This document shows positions 1 to 13,238 of a DNA stretch of 64,000 nt, in pieces. Made by a program: the position numbers and the translations under genes. Source of the stretch: Mesaphorura yosii (lineage: Eukaryota; Arthropoda; Collembola; Poduromorpha; Tullbergiidae); NCBI GenBank assembly GCA_009869945.1, contig WIXG01000041.1, forward strand, positions 62,001 through 126,000, written 5' to 3'. The number at the start of each line of letters is the position of its first letter. Position 1 is the stretch's first letter. The notes below the pieces were generated by a model. It was not told the origin of the DNA and ran no database searches. It saw nothing but the letters and a program-made list of their open reading frames with translations.

Positions 1-34
1 GCAAGACAGGGGAATGTATAAATGTAGGCAGGAA

Positions 35-40
35 TTTATT
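35..40 (-). terminator. Candidate poly(A) signal of the MAM gene
   Basis: The minus strand reads AATAAA here, about 260 bases past the stop codon of the MAM-domain gene. Spacing and orientation fit a 3' end within the first bases of the window. It is inferred from sequence only. Confidence 0.45.
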
Positions 41-301
41 TGTTTCAAAATTATAATTATAATTAGAGATACAAGAATAATGGACAGAGTAATATTGACT
101 ATGGCATAATGTTAATAATAATTGTATCAACCATTGAAAATGAGACGAAAAATAAGGCAAGGAAGTGGGGACTTGTTTTTCTAATGATGCACTGTTAAAA
201 CGTTAAATTGATGTAGCGGATGGCGGCTGGTGGACGGATTTAAATTAGGATGGACTTAAACACGATATGAGATCTTCTCGAGATGTTTACACACTTGTTC
301 T

Positions 302-3300
302 TCAGCGCTTTGCAGCTTCCTTCGGTCGTACTGAAATACAATCAGCAAATTTCAAAACACGTGTCACGGTGTCATGCGGGTTAATCGAGGAATTAGAAGA
401 CTTACTCTTGCAATCTCCTGGATAAAAACTCAGGTCATCGACCGCAAAGCCGCCGTTGTTCGCCTGCCCTTCCAGCACGAGCCTCCTTACGGATCGCGTA
501 TCAAAAGCCACCTGGGCCGGTCTCCATTCGGGGCGTACCGTGTCCAGATCCACTGCGGTGAGTCTCCAAATCTGATTGCCATCACTGTCGTCGTTGCCAC
601 TCCCACTGCCGCTCCCGCTGCCCGAGTCGGAGTCCGTGTTGAGTGTCAGAATTCGCAAAAGTGTCGACTCACCAGCGCCGAATGCTGCATACCTGCATTA
701 ATCAACGAAGTGTGACTTGATGAGAATGAACATCAGTATTACGTATTCAATAAATGGATATTATGCATTCTGATCCTCGGCGCATGGATGCATGCACGAA
801 GTTTTTCGATCTTGTCACGTCATTGTCATTTGCACTGCTGCGTCTCGTCCTTGCCTGATAAGACGAGCATTGCTTAAAGAGTTTGCAACTTGTAGTGACA
901 TTAATTATGGGAAAATGTGTCATATTCATAAGGACGACGGTGCGATTGAGGAAAAAAGAAATCTGCCTTTCTTTCGTCGTTCCGTCGATCCTTACCAAGA
1001 ATCAAATGCCTCGTACGCGTACTCGTAATAAAAAACTGTTTAGCTAAAGCGTGTAATTATGCTTCGGTACGGCACGGCAAATGCGCAAATGACAACAGAA
1101 TACAATTCAAAAGAAGATCAACACGTAAAGGTGTGTGCAGCATCATTACGAGTCATGAGCAGCACTACGAGCCATGAGCTAATAATAGCTGCAGCTACAG
1201 CATGATGTCTCATCTTTCATGTTTCATCTAACGACACAAAGCATAGCCTCAACATTAGGCATCAGCATCCAGATCTGTTAAATAACAATCGCTCATTTTC
1301 GCGACATGACACGCACACGACAGCAGCAGCAGAGGCCCAAGTGAAATGTTTCAAGTATCATTAACATGCTCAGCTCACGATCGTTTCTTCTTAAACAATT
1401 TAGAATGCAGGTTTTTAGTATGAATACGAATAGTATGACAACGAGACCGTTGCAGTTCAGCGGCATTGGCAGTGCGTATTTTCCCATACTCTTCTTGCGA
1501 TATTCTTCAAGTTATGCGAATTGCGAATTAATTAATGCGAAAAATCAAACTATAACTTTAATTTGCCGTGTAAATTATATCTGCCAATTAAATTGGCGAC
1601 ATGGCGAGACAAAATTCATCGAATCCGTAGCCACACGGCTGATATTTTGTGCATGCCAACACGTGAATTTGCTCTTTGCTGCGAATGATTCAAACATTGA
1701 ATTATCATAATTTACAATTGCTTTCTTAATCAGACAATTGTGAAGAACAAGTCGACTGGGAAATGAGACAAAAGCGTGAAGTGCTGTAAATTGGCGTGCC
1801 GCGCAAGAACAATACACTTACCAAAACGAGAAGCAGACACGATCTTCTGCGCGTGGAATGCTTGGCGAGACGAGGCGCACCGGGGTGCCCTGGGCATTTT
1901 GACTAAAGATGTCAAAGTATGCGTAGCCAACTGCGATGGAAAGAGACGAAGAACAACATAATTATAAGTTGCATGCACAATGGAATAACAAAGACCGTCG
2001 AGATCGATCGTGATCGTGTGACCTAAAGTCGGTAAATCGCATATCGCATACCGGGAGCTCCAAATGTTTTGTCAGGTAGATTTGCGGGGCGTCGATTGAT
2101 GGTGGCCAGCTGCCAGCGGTAGAGCGAGTCTGTGCTCCGGTTTCCCCACAAACACATGTCCTTCTCGAACGAACACTCGCCTTCGCTCACGTACGCGCTG
2201 CTCGGCATGGCTGAAATGTGAACAACCACGACAATTATTGCAAGAAAGTTATGCGGCCTGATGAATGAATGAATTCAGCTATCCGTCATCTTCCATCTTT
2301 TATCTGGCGCGTTCACTGCTGCATCGTGAATGTGATCGTGTCTCGGGAGTAATGTCTGCAATTTAATCTGTCTGATTGTAATTGAAATAGACTCTAAGAG
2401 TTTCTATTTGAAGGCTCTGACACGTCGTAATGCCAGTATTTTGAGTCGAGAAAATATGCAACGGATAACTGACGTGTTTGACTGGCCAAGCGAACAATCT
2501 CCTTTGAAATCTTTCGCCTTACTCGTGCGGCAGACGATAAACTGATCCTAAATTCTTCAATCGAGTGAAAAATTCCCTTATTCAACGTTCAGACTAACGA
2601 ATAATGACGATCTGATCTTCAAAACATTCAATATCGATGAGGGAACGCGTTGCACGTATTATTCAATATTTTCACTTTATTTAGCCGGACAGATGTGATC
2701 TCTTCTTACTTGTGCAGTCTCCCTCGAAGTACGCAATGTCGTCAATGCCAACGAATCCATTAGCACGGCTTGAGCCGTGAATTCCCTCAAACACGACCTG
2801 AAAAGTGCACCAAATGACAACATTTACGTAAATGCACGTAGTTAGCACTGCAATTACGACCGCAATTTGCGAGTTCAAATTCATAATTCCCACAAACCTG
2901 AAACTGATCCTTCTCCATGATTTTCGCTTGCGCATACTTCCAGATGGGAGCCTGCTCATTGTACAGCTTCCAGATGGGCGTCTGTCTCTGCGACGAGGAC
3001 TGAAGCTCATTCCCGCTCACTGCCTTGGTGTAAACCTTCAGGCCACCGAGGCTCGGGCCCGTCGTGTCGACGAAAGGCTCATGCATGTAGTACCAGAAGG
3101 AGAGACACCTAGGGCGCTTGGAGCCCATAATGACTGGAGAAGTCATCCAAGCCCTGTCTCCGGCTCGCTGCACGCTCGCGCCGCTCATCGTCATAAAGTT
3201 TCCTTGGATAAAGTAAGAAACAGCGATGTAATTATGTTTATTGTCATATGACAGTGTTTCTGCTTGACGAAGCAGCGCATTTTTTAAATGCAAATGACAA

Positions 3301-6300
3301 CCAAATTATCAGACATTTAACCAAATGTCATTTGTTTGTTTGTTGACGGCGAGGCGTCCGACTCTTTTCTCATTACTCATTCACTTGCAACGCTTGCTTT
3401 ACTCGCAGTTAATTACATAAACTTTCATCCTTGCGAATCACTACGCGGAAAATTACGTAGATGCATCAAACTACGAAGACGGTGTGGTTTGACATAATTA
3501 TTGTTAATGCGAGCCAACGCTCGAATGGACTTCCGTTTTGATTGACTTGGGTAATTAATTACACGTTAAACTGCCAACTTGGGATTAACATAATTGTCGT
3601 ATGTAACACGTCGAAGCGAAAGAGGCGGTCGCGCGACATTTTCTAATTTGACACACATCATTTAGCAGTGTGTGCAAATATTTGCACTGTGCGCCGTTAG
3701 CCGTGCGTTGTGCCATGCCGTACCTGTCGGTGATCCAATTGTGTGGTCGGCCATCGGCATGCGTGCGTTCTGTCCGAGCCTCCGTTCCCAGTCCATCTCG
3801 TCCGTTCGAGACGAGGAGCCGACGTTCGTCCACCCACACTCGTCCACCTCGAACGTGCAGTCGCCCGACGTCCGAGCCGCCGTCTGCGGAGCGCCTGAAA
3901 TGCAAACCAGGTACACTTGAGTCTCTTTTGTTTTCCCACAACAAAAGCGAAAATAGAAACTTTTGTAGTGCAATGCAAATAATTCGTCAATTGCCCAACG
4001 TGCATTGACAGTCACGTCACAATATTTGCTTTGGTCTTGAGACCGTGCATTAGAACAATAATGGGAAAAGGTGCTTTGAGAGAACTCTGATTTTGGACAT
4101 TTACGCCAAAAATATGAGCAGGAAGCTGACTTACTCGGACACGCGCCCGGAGCGAACGAAATATCATCAATTGCGATGTCGCCCAGATTATTTTTGCCGA
4201 CTTCTCCCTCAAACACGATCTGAAACGGGGAATTCGACGAGATAGGGACCTGGCCTTGGTACCAGGCGTTCCCGGCCTCTCCGCTCAAGGACCACACGAT
4301 CCGATCGTCTCCGGCCTTGGCGTCTTGGAGCCGCACACGTAGCGTCCCAATTCCATTCCCGTACATGTGAGTCCAGAATCGCATGCAGAGAGGTTTGTCC
4401 GATCCTGAAATGGATTAGCGAATTTCATTTACGTACGTCTGCCAGAAAAGAAGTGAGTCGCCCGGCACGAAATTCAGCCAGCTGCCAGCGCACTTTTGGC
4501 ACTTTATGAGTCACGTCTTCCGGACAATGTGACACTCGTTTATCGTGCCGTACTGTTGTCAGAAAATCAATGATAGGCTAATACAGTCACTCTATCTTTT
4601 GGTTCAATGACCCATAATGAAAGGAAAAGAAAATTCGCACTCGGGACTCGCAGTCCCACTCACAGTCGCTCTTTATGATTCATCAATGGAAGTATTTGCA
4701 TAGCATTCTGATCAATCGATAGCGGAATACTGAATACTGAGCATTGAAGTTCAGATTCAAAGGAATTCAATGCATTTTGCATTCCCGTATTTTTGTGCAT
4801 CAGCGCGCATTCGAGGAGTCGCGCTTTGAGTGAAATAAAAATGGCGAGTCGCTCAATAAACGAGCCAATTGAGCACGTAAAATGAATGCAATAAAACAAT
4901 AAACGGTAATTACACACTTGGCTCGACTTCCGTCCGACGAAGTCCCATTAAAGGTAAAAATTTCTATTTCTATTTGCATTCTCGCGAATTGCATTGTCCA
5001 CGTCGCGAGCTAATTATAAATCGATGCTTCGAGTTCGCGAAGCATCGAACGCCAACTCGCCGAAGTACGCGCGCTTACATAAAGTAAAAATTTGCAGTGC
5101 GAGGACATCACAAGTTATTGGTGCATGTCATTACTGTTATTGCAGTCGCCGTGCTTCTCGTAATGTTGTGTTTATGTTCATTAATTATGCAAATGTCATT
5201 TCTGTTCGTGGAACCCCACACACGAACTACTGAATTATCAAGAAGCCCTACCTGTGGACTGAAACTCGCCCGATGTTAACCTCGCTCGGTCGCCCGCCCG
5301 TGCCGGGAACGAAGTGTCGATGACGGCGTAGCCTCCGCTGCTGCCCCCGTGCGTGTACGACGCCCGGTCCATGATGGGGCCTGTGGACGGGTTCTGACTT
5401 CCTCTGGCCAGCGTCCAGTCAAAGTCGTCGTTCTGGTCGTTTGTCCACGTGCAGAAGCCACCATCAAAGTTGCAGTGTCCCGGACAACCATCGGCCGACT
5501 TGAGGTTCACGTTGTCGATGCCGATGAAGCCTCGGTATCGTCGGCTAAGTTGAGCCGGATCGCGTGTGATGCCCTCCAAGTAAATCTGCGGCAGTGATCA
5601 AGTCATTAGTCTAGACTAGACGCGAACACAAGCATTCACTCACATGAGAATGTCACATTTTCATGGTGCATAAAAGCGTGTTTCGAATTTGCAATAAATT
5701 CGCGAAACTGCGCCTTGTACTCAATCTGGACAAATGTTGTGCCTTGTGCTTTGTGCTTGGAATGGACTCATTTCGGTCTAATTCTCCACACTCGGTAAAC
5801 ATAAAACACGAAGGTGGATTGTTCCTTGTTTTATTTCGGCCAGCAAGTCATCAATTGCCGTGCAGCGCACAGCAAGGCCATTTCCCGATCGCGTGTGCTT
5901 TCCTTTCAAACAGCGTCAGCTGCAGCAGGTCGTGCTTGTGTTTCTGTGATCTCGTTCGGGATAAGACCAAACGTCTCAAGACGAAATGGAAATCAGTTCA
6001 CCCACTATTCGGGGTATTAATCAGAGTACTCCACTCTTTTGTGCTCTATGCACGCAAACACGCAGTTCAGGTCCGAGGTGTTTAATTTTTGACCTGCTTT
6101 CTGGAACAACGCTGAATCACTCCTCAAACCTGTCAAATTTTTGCTAGCTACTAGCATTGGGAAGCAAATCCGGCCAAGGTCCATTGCAGACGAAGTAAAA
6201 GAGGCACCGACGTTAATGAGAATCCACAACGAGCGACTTCCTGTTTTGTCATGCCGAAAAAGCGAGGTCTCTCTTGCAATACAAAGCGTGAAATCGTGTC

Positions 6301-7942
6301 GTGACTCGATACGAAACCTTCAGCTAAGGCTATGAAAACTCCGAAAACTGCATGGCCGTGCGTGGCTCGAGTCTCACCTGATGCGGTTGTCGACAAGTGT
6401 ATACGACCTCCGCCGTCCGCCAAAGCCCGTCGGTGGAGTCCCTCGTTTCCCAAAGGACGACGTCCGCTCCGTGGTCCGTATCCCTGGACAGCGTGTGTCC
6501 GTCCACAGTCACAAATCTCAGCTTCTGCTCCTGGATCGGGTGAAGGAGCACTCGCAGGCGCTCCGGGCTCAGACCGTCAACGGCGTAACTGCGTAATTAA
6601 TAAAGAATTGAGTAAGGTCAAAGAACTGCAGCTTTGCAACTATGACGAACTTCCCAAGATTCATCCAATTAAAAATTAATTAATTGGATTGCGTGACTCG
6701 GTCTTACTTGAACGTCAGACAATTTCCATGTGACGAAGTCATGTCGTGCGTAGGACCTTCCAGCACTGCGCTTTGGGGTGAGCGACCGGTCGCACTCGGA
6801 ATTTGTGACGTCTCGAAAATGATGTAGCCGCCTACACAATCGCAATCACAAGCGAAGCATGTGTCATTTTTATGGTTGCTTCTAAAGATTCTAAAGATTA
6901 GGGAATCAAAGAGTTTACCTTCCGGATCGTCCGACGCATCCCTCGGCGGGCCGCCGACCCAATTGGAGTTGGCACCGTTGGAGAGCTCCCACTGCAGCGA
7001 ACTGAGGTTGCTGAGCGTCCACCCACACAGACTGAGCCCGCGTCCATTCCCAAAGTCGCACGAATCGCCTCCTACAAGTTGTCCATAAGACCGGACCCAG
7101 CCGACTATCACACCTGAATATATGCAACATCGCACTCCTAACTCCTTGCCTAACCCCGCGCCAACGAGCGAGCGTGCATTCCGCGACCAACGCGACACAT
7201 AAACACCGCGACAGTGATTAAAGAGGCTACGACAATTATAAAATTCAGCCTACAACCTTGAGTTCTAATTTTACATGCATTTTGCTTTGCGTAGTGAGAT
7301 TTTGCGAATTTCAGGCAAATTCCAGACACAAACCCTACGAATCGAATTTAACCGTGAAGGCCATAAACCTATTGTACTATCTTTGATCAAAAGTAAAGCG
7401 GAAACAGAAAGCGTCAACAGTTTTCAACTACGTAACTAACTAGCATAGAAAGGAGAATCAAAGCTAAAGCCAAAGCTGTGCGAATATGCCAAAATATGCA
7501 TTCTATCTTCTAATCATCTTGCTTGGAATCTCAATTCTCCGATCGATTACTAACTTTAAATTGTCTAATTCAGCAGCTAAGATTTCGGCATTCAGAATTT
7601 AAATTCTATGTAATCTGCGTGGATGCAAGAATGAAAGAAGAATGCATGAATGAGCATACCTGGATACACTTGACGTTCGTTTCTGACAACCTGGAGAGCA
7701 TAAGAGAGAAGACGAATTGCGAAATGTTTTTGTACTTTCGCACGTCCATTTTAAAGTAGTCTTGTCTGTTAAATCTGTCGCATCTGACTTACCCTTTGTG
7801 GTTCCGGTGCGCTCTTCTGCTGCTGCGACGCGGTTGCGGGAAGCGAGACAGTCACATTTGAAAGGGGCAGGAGCAGAACTCCAAAAATAGAAAATACAAT
7901 TTGCTGGAATGTAGTTCGAAGCAGACCTCCTCGTGGCCACAT
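302..7942 (-). CDS. Secreted protein with four MAM domains
   Basis: Fourteen exons on the minus strand: 7793-7942, 7660-7690, 6919-7071, 6708-6831, 6378-6588, 5252-5585, 4135-4404, 3724-3894, 2898-3202, 2710-2797, 2052-2210, 1822-1930, 406-692 and 302-330. They have GT-AG borders and consistent phases and encode 806 residues. The ATG begins a hydrophobic signal peptide (core about residues 15-35). Four MAM domains follow, at about residues 64-255, 258-423, 436-611 and 625-796. Each keeps the opening C.F, the central C.(R/S)F(W)Y-type block and the closing (I/V)DD(I/L).F..G.C or related IDNV segment. No transmembrane segment follows the last domain; the tail is short and basic. MAM domains are extracellular adhesion modules, so a role in cell surface or matrix contacts is inferred. 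Exon 2 is only 31 bases. A Ser-Gly repeat interrupts MAM4. The exact orthologue is not recognised. Confidence 0.88.
596..625 (-). repeat. (Ser-Gly)5 coding repeat in MAM4
   Basis: Exon 13 of the MAM gene encodes five Ser-Gly pairs (residues about 725-734), flanked on both sides by Asp-rich sequence (TDSD before, NDDSD after). The codons vary (AGC/AGT/TCG with GGC/GGG), so this is not a fresh microsatellite expansion. Acidic-flanked Ser-Gly runs are the usual attachment context for glycosaminoglycan chains. Confidence 0.8.
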
Positions 7943-9159
7943 TTTAAATAAACTGTCTCGAAAAATATTCGCTCACTTAAAGCACGTACAGGGCACAGGA
8001 CACTGATTTTATTTACATTTTTGCATTGCAATGAACTGCACTGTTTTCACTTTTACGGAAACTAAACTCCGGGACAAAATCCCGCTATTGCTGCTGAAGT
8101 CTGAGGCTGCTGAATGAGGACTGGAGAAAGTTTTGTCATTACACTTACCTAAAAAGTATCACAATACAATCATGACTAAGAATCGACTTTTGGCATGTCG
8201 GGTCGGAGAAAGCCACTCGGACGAATTTCTTTCGTTGACTGGGTATATTTACATGTATGAGTGCTTCCTCATTCCGACGTTGTGTTGTGTTTCGACTGCG
8301 CGCGGTCGGTCGGTCATTCACCGAAAAAATGAATCGACCGAGTTTTAAGAGCAAAGTAATTTCCCAAATACTTTGTACGGCTTTTATGGGTTCCTTACAC
8401 GGACAGACGGACGGAATCCGCCGCGAGAAACCATGGAAACTCGTCCAGACTTACCTTCCTTACGGCTGTGACCAGCGGCAGCGGCGAGAGACAAAACAAA
8501 AGACTTCAAAAGTAGGTCCAGGCGTCGAGGTTGTTCAATGAAATGGCAAAGCGCTGGAAACTGGAATTAATGAAAGTGAGCTGTGAAATGCACTGTACCC
8601 AGAAACAAATAATGCACTGCCACTGCGGCATGGGTGGACAAAAAGTAGGCCAACAGTGGACGACGACAAAGTGGTTGCCATTCGGATGAACTGACGAATG
8701 AAATCTGTGCTGACTCTGACTGAGTCAGGCGCAGGAGAGTCGCATGCCTTTAAAGCCTTCAAAGCTTTGCTATGGAGTTGCGATTACGAAATCATGATCA
8801 TCATTCATCAATCAGGGCACTTCCCCATTCCGATTGTGGCGACTACTTTTGTTTTCGCAGCAGTCATAGCCACAACAATCCCGCCGCGTCGGTGATTAGC
8901 GTGAAAGGTCACCGGCAGTGACAGCGACAGCGAGAGCGCAGCCTCCATTGTTCCGTTTCCAATTTAATGATCCAATTTTGGAATTAGATGAACGTGTAAT
9001 TATAATTGCTCGCTGGGGCTTGAATCTGCCTTGGCCAAATGCGCAGCGCAGAAAGCGGAAGGGGTCATCAGCTCAAAAACATTTTAATTTCGCAGTTGCA
9101 TAATTCCAGACCAGTCCCGCTTAATTAAGAGCAGCCGGAAATGGTGCAGAATAAAAGGA
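7943..9159. other. Intergenic: upstream of MAM gene, downstream of RASEF
   Basis: I see no supported gene here. It should hold the promoter and 5' UTR of the MAM gene (toward 7943) and end at the RASEF 3' end. Open frames inside it are short and lack domain-like sequence or matching splice sites. Confidence 0.6.
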
Positions 9160-9165
9160 TTTAAT
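9160..9165 (-). terminator. Candidate poly(A) signal (ATTAAA) of RASEF
   Basis: The minus strand reads ATTAAA about 90 bases past the RASEF stop codon. This is the common variant signal, at a normal distance. Confidence 0.4.
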
Positions 9166-9253
9166 ACACTCATTGTTACGATTACGACCAGAGTCTGCCG
9201 TACACACGAATCTGTTAGTTTGAAGCACTGCGCTCGTAACAGGCCCACACAGG

Positions 9254-12200
9254 CTACAGCCTTTTGCTGCTTGCTAGGCCTTCTGTGTGTCTGCTGCTCA
9301 CTGCGGACGAGGACGCAGCGGACCTGATCGACGACTGACTTGAGGACGGTACGGACGTGTTTTTACTTCCACCACAGCAAGACGACGATTTGGCACTTGG
9401 TGCTTCCTCTTCCTGCAGCTTGACGGAGCTCCGCAGCTCGGCGTCCTCAATGGCGCTCATTTCCCTGTCAAACACAAAGCTTTAGGCGTGAATGAATAGC
9501 GAACTGAATAATTAATTACCTGGTCAGCAAAAGCAGGGTCTCAGTCACATTGAACCCGGTCTTGGGCGAGATTTCCGTAAACAGCGCTCCGTATTGCCGG
9601 CTCAGTTTCTCACCGTCGACGGCGCTTACGCAGGCGACGCCTCGGTGAATCTCCTCACGAAGGTCAATCTTATTCCCACAAAGCACGATCGGTATCTTCC
9701 GCCCAGCTCCCTCCTTCAAAGAACAGAATCAAACATGCTTTGATTGCTTTGACGCTTGCACCAGATTGTACAATGGTTTGTAAGGGAAATTACCTCCACA
9801 CATTCAATCCAGTGTCGAATATTAATGAAAGTTCGCTCGTTAGTTACGTCGTAGAGAAGAATGACCCCGTCTGCTCGGCGGAAGTAGGATTTGGTCAGTG
9901 ATCGAAATCTTTCCTGGCCAGCAGTATCCCAGAGCTGAAGTACGACTGTGTGTCCATCATACTCAATGTTCTTCACTCGGAAATCAACACCTGCAATGGT
10001 AAAACTTGTATCAATTGTGTGATACTTAATTTAAAGATATTTCCGATTACGTACCAATGGTGGAGCTCAAACGGGACACAAAATGTCCACTGCACACGCG
10101 TTCGATGAACGACGTCTTGCCCACAGCTGCGTCTCCAGCAAGAATGACTTTAAATGTCCGCTGAAGGAACGGGTCGTGCTGCTTTGATTGGCCGTTGCTG
10201 TGCACATCCGGCACAGGAGAACGCGGCGGGGAAGTCAAGCCCAGCTCCTTCGATGATGTCCTCTTAGGCTTGCTGTGTGATGTGTATGTGCAGCTGACGC
10301 TGACGGGCTGCCCGAATGCTGGCGACTGGAATAAATCCCTGTCCGGAGATGTTAAGCCGCTTCCAGGTTCTTTTGGAGACTGGGAGCCAAACGACCAGAC
10401 ACCAGATGGCAGTGGGCTCGAGTCGGCTTCCGTCTCCACCCGCGCCTCGTCGAGCAGCGTCTCCCGTCCGCTGTCAATGTCATCTGGGCTGCTTGGGCTT
10501 GGAACAGGACCACTGGTCTGGAATTGGAATACCGCTGCCGGAGGTTGTGGTTGTGGTGCTTGCTTTCTGTTAATGCTGTCTTTTTCGCTCTTTACGCAAC
10601 TCATGGCCATCGGAGGCAGTGACACTGGATGGGCACGTCCGCCGTTGCCCTCGACGGTTCCTTGCATCTCATCGTAAAGCGTGACTCGCATTGGTTGCAG
10701 GGACGCGGGCTCGTTGCTGTTTGATAATTGGGAGTCGTTGGCGTCGAAGAGAACGCGATTCGCGTGGCTGTACATAAACGCATACATAAAGTTAGTTTTC
10801 AGATGAAGGATTTAATGGCACAATGGCTCAAATTGCGCGTTTGTTTGTGGTTTAGCTATTTAACGAATTGACATTGAGCGGCTTTCTTGTCATTGACGTG
10901 ACAGATTGATTGGTTTCAGGGACAAATTTAATTTAACCTCACCTCAGGACTGAAAGGTGGTTCTGCATCAAGTCGCACTGATTCTTGTACTCACACGCTG
11001 CCATCTTCTCCCTGAAAAGCATATGCATGACAAAGATTACGGCAAAGAGTAAGATTTTTACGGCAATACGACTCACGAGTGAAAGTCTTGGTACAGGTCG
11101 AGGTATTCGTTCCGTTTCTGCGCCAGCTGAGTTTGCAGCACCGTGGCCTTCATCTGCGCCTCGGCCAGCGCCGTCTTCAGCGTCCGGTTCTCGGATTCAA
11201 TGAGTTTGGATGAGTCATTCGAGTCAGAGCGCGATCGCTTATCCCGTGTCTCTTCGCCAACCAGCCACTCTTCAACCTGCGAATGTGAAATTACCATTCA
11301 CGTGACACCAAATTGCAATTGCCATTTTGCAGCTCTTCAGTTTCGAGTTTCGCAACTCAACACATACCTTTTCATACGTTCTCATCTGCGAGCTGAGCTC
11401 TCCCAATTTGTTCTCCATTTCGACTGCAATCTTTTTCCGTTCAGACTCCATCTGCTTTTGTGCTTCAAGCCTCGCTTCGGCCTTGGCTTTGATTTCGGTT
11501 TTCACAAGTTGATTATCCAACTCTTCGCCAAGCGCTGCCAGCTGTGCGGCGTGCACTTCCCGTTCCCTAATTAATTAAGTGGGTCGGTTAATGAACCGAT
11601 GCGAATTGCCACATTATCCTTGAACCTTCCCAGTGGTAACAAACTCAAACTACTAGCAAAGCGAACTGCGAAATTACGAGCAGGTTCTTACTTTCTGAAC
11701 GTTTGCTCCAGCGACTTGTACTCTTCCTGCAGATTTTGCATATCGCCAATCAGTGTCGCAAGCGCCGCCTCCAGCTTGGATGAGACTTCAGGGCTCTTCT
11801 CCTTCCGAAGGTCATGAAGAAGCTCTGAGATGCCGCCGTCGGGTTTTAATCTCTGCGGCTGAATGTCGAGTGGTGACGGCGGAGGTTCCGGGTGAATATT
11901 CGTCACAAAATGCTTCCACGCATTCTGTGCCGCGTCGTGCTTCTTCTCCATCTCGATGAGCTGCTGCGTGGCGCCGACACCGTCCACAAAATTTACTTGC
12001 AGAGAGCCACGGCGCGAGCCAGGGGTCAAAAAGTCATTGAATCCGTACGCAAAGTCGTCAAAGTTGATCTGTCCATCGCCATCAAAGTCCAGATCCAGGA
12101 AAATTGCATGCGCGTCTTCGGGAGCGATACCAAATCTGGTGCTCAGGTCTAGAAACTCCTCAATCCCAATCACACCATCTCCATTCGTGTCGCACATGTT

Positions 12201-12287
12201 GAAGAGTTGCCTCAGACTGAAGTTTTGGCTTTGGCTTCCCTTTCCTGCTTCGAAGTCCGGATTGAAGGCGTCTCCACGAGAATTCAT
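9254..12287 (-). CDS. RASEF: RASEF/Rab45-type EF-hand, coiled-coil, Rab GTPase
   Basis: Eight coding exons: 11692-12287, 11368-11566, 11077-11276, 10943-11011, 10055-10767, 9794-9990, 9520-9713 and 9254-9464, giving 792 residues. Two EF-hand loops lie at residues 33-44 (DTNGDG...E) and 67-78 (DFDGDG...D), both with canonical calcium-binding acids. A charged coiled coil spans about 150-350. A Ser/Pro-rich linker leads to a Rab domain at about 559-725, with GDAAVGKTS (P-loop), WDTAGQE (G3), NKID (G4) and EISPK at the G5 position. This order is that of RASEF (Rab45) and CRACR2A, atypical large Rabs linked to membrane traffic and calcium signalling. The tail is Ser-rich, with a CC pair about 40 residues before the end rather than at the end. 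Human RASEF is similar in size (about 740 residues). The start is the first ATG before the EF-hands. Confidence 0.92.
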
Positions 12288-13138
12288 AGTGAAGAAGAAG
12301 ACGTCGACGACTGACTGGAATTGACCTACAAATTATGCTGGGCAGAGTTCCATACGCTGCAGCACCTGAAAGCGAACTGATAAACAGAAAGGTAGTTTAG
12401 CCGACAAACGAAAGCAATAATTCAATTCAACTGTCGCCGTTCTGTATCGTAATTCCTCTGAAAATATTCAATGGCACAGATGACTCAATCTTACCAGCCT
12501 GCAGTGGATGCCTGCAATCGAAGTTCTGCTTGTGTAAGAAAATTACAGTTATTAGATATGAAAGGTGTCGTCTATTGTGTTTTCATGTGTTATGTATTAT
12601 GGATGGTTAACTACTTGCAATCATGCTGGCTGGAGGCGAAAGGAACTGGAACATTTACGCAGCAAGAAGGAAACCAGCTGAGCCAACAAAACACACAGGC
12701 ATTCGCCTGAATTCTGGGCAGTAAATTTTGCACTGTTGCGGTTTCTCTAATTTCAAAATAGTTACAGGCAGAGATAAATAGAACGAAAGTGTGCTATTTG
12801 CTTGCTTTCTAATGAATTCCCTGCTCAGCGCAGTTCAATGAAGTAAATGACGAGTCCTAATGTGATTACTGATCAGATTCTTATTTAGTCCAAGTTTTTA
12901 CAAAGTAAAGCGTTTCTTCATTCCTCATCTCACAATCATCAAACAAAGTGAAAATATTACAGAGCTTTTGCTTGAGCGCCAATATTCGCATCGAAAAAGT
13001 CGCTTTGAATCCTTTCGAAGCATTTTATCCATTCGTGGGCAAATTCGAAGGTTATCATTATTAGTTTCGCAATTATTCACAACTTCAATCTGTTGTCGTC
13101 ACATTAAGATCTCAGCTGTCAAGATTTAATTGTAATTG
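12288..13138. promoter_or_regulatory. Divergent intergenic region, RASEF / CD2BP2
   Basis: RASEF runs left and CD2BP2 runs right from this interval of about 0.9 kb, so it should hold both promoters. I see no clear TATA box and no gene. The right end appears to be a noncoding first exon of CD2BP2 that ends at a GTAAGT donor. Confidence 0.5.
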
Positions 13139-13139
13139 G

Positions 13140-13208
13140 GTAAGTGAGTCTATGGTATTTGCATTTATGAGTGTTAGGATAAAACTAATTCTCTGGTGTG
13201 TCCATCAG
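13140..13208 (+). other. Putative 5' UTR intron of CD2BP2
   Basis: A consensus donor GTAAGT at 13140 pairs with a CAG acceptor ending at 13208, 30 bases before the CD2BP2 start codon. The 69-base length matches the short introns of the neighbours. It is inferred from sequence only. Confidence 0.45.
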
Positions 13209-13238
13209 ACGATCAGACTCGCTGTGATCCCTGACAAG

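Noticed and set aside
2023-2051. Read-through extension of MAM exon 11
   Set aside because: It runs into a stop within ten codons. The donor at 2051 and the exon at 1822-1930 restore the MAM sequence in frame.
10195-10677. Plus-strand open frame of 160 codons
   Set aside because: It is the antisense shadow of the Ser/Pro-rich linker exon of RASEF, with no splice partners.
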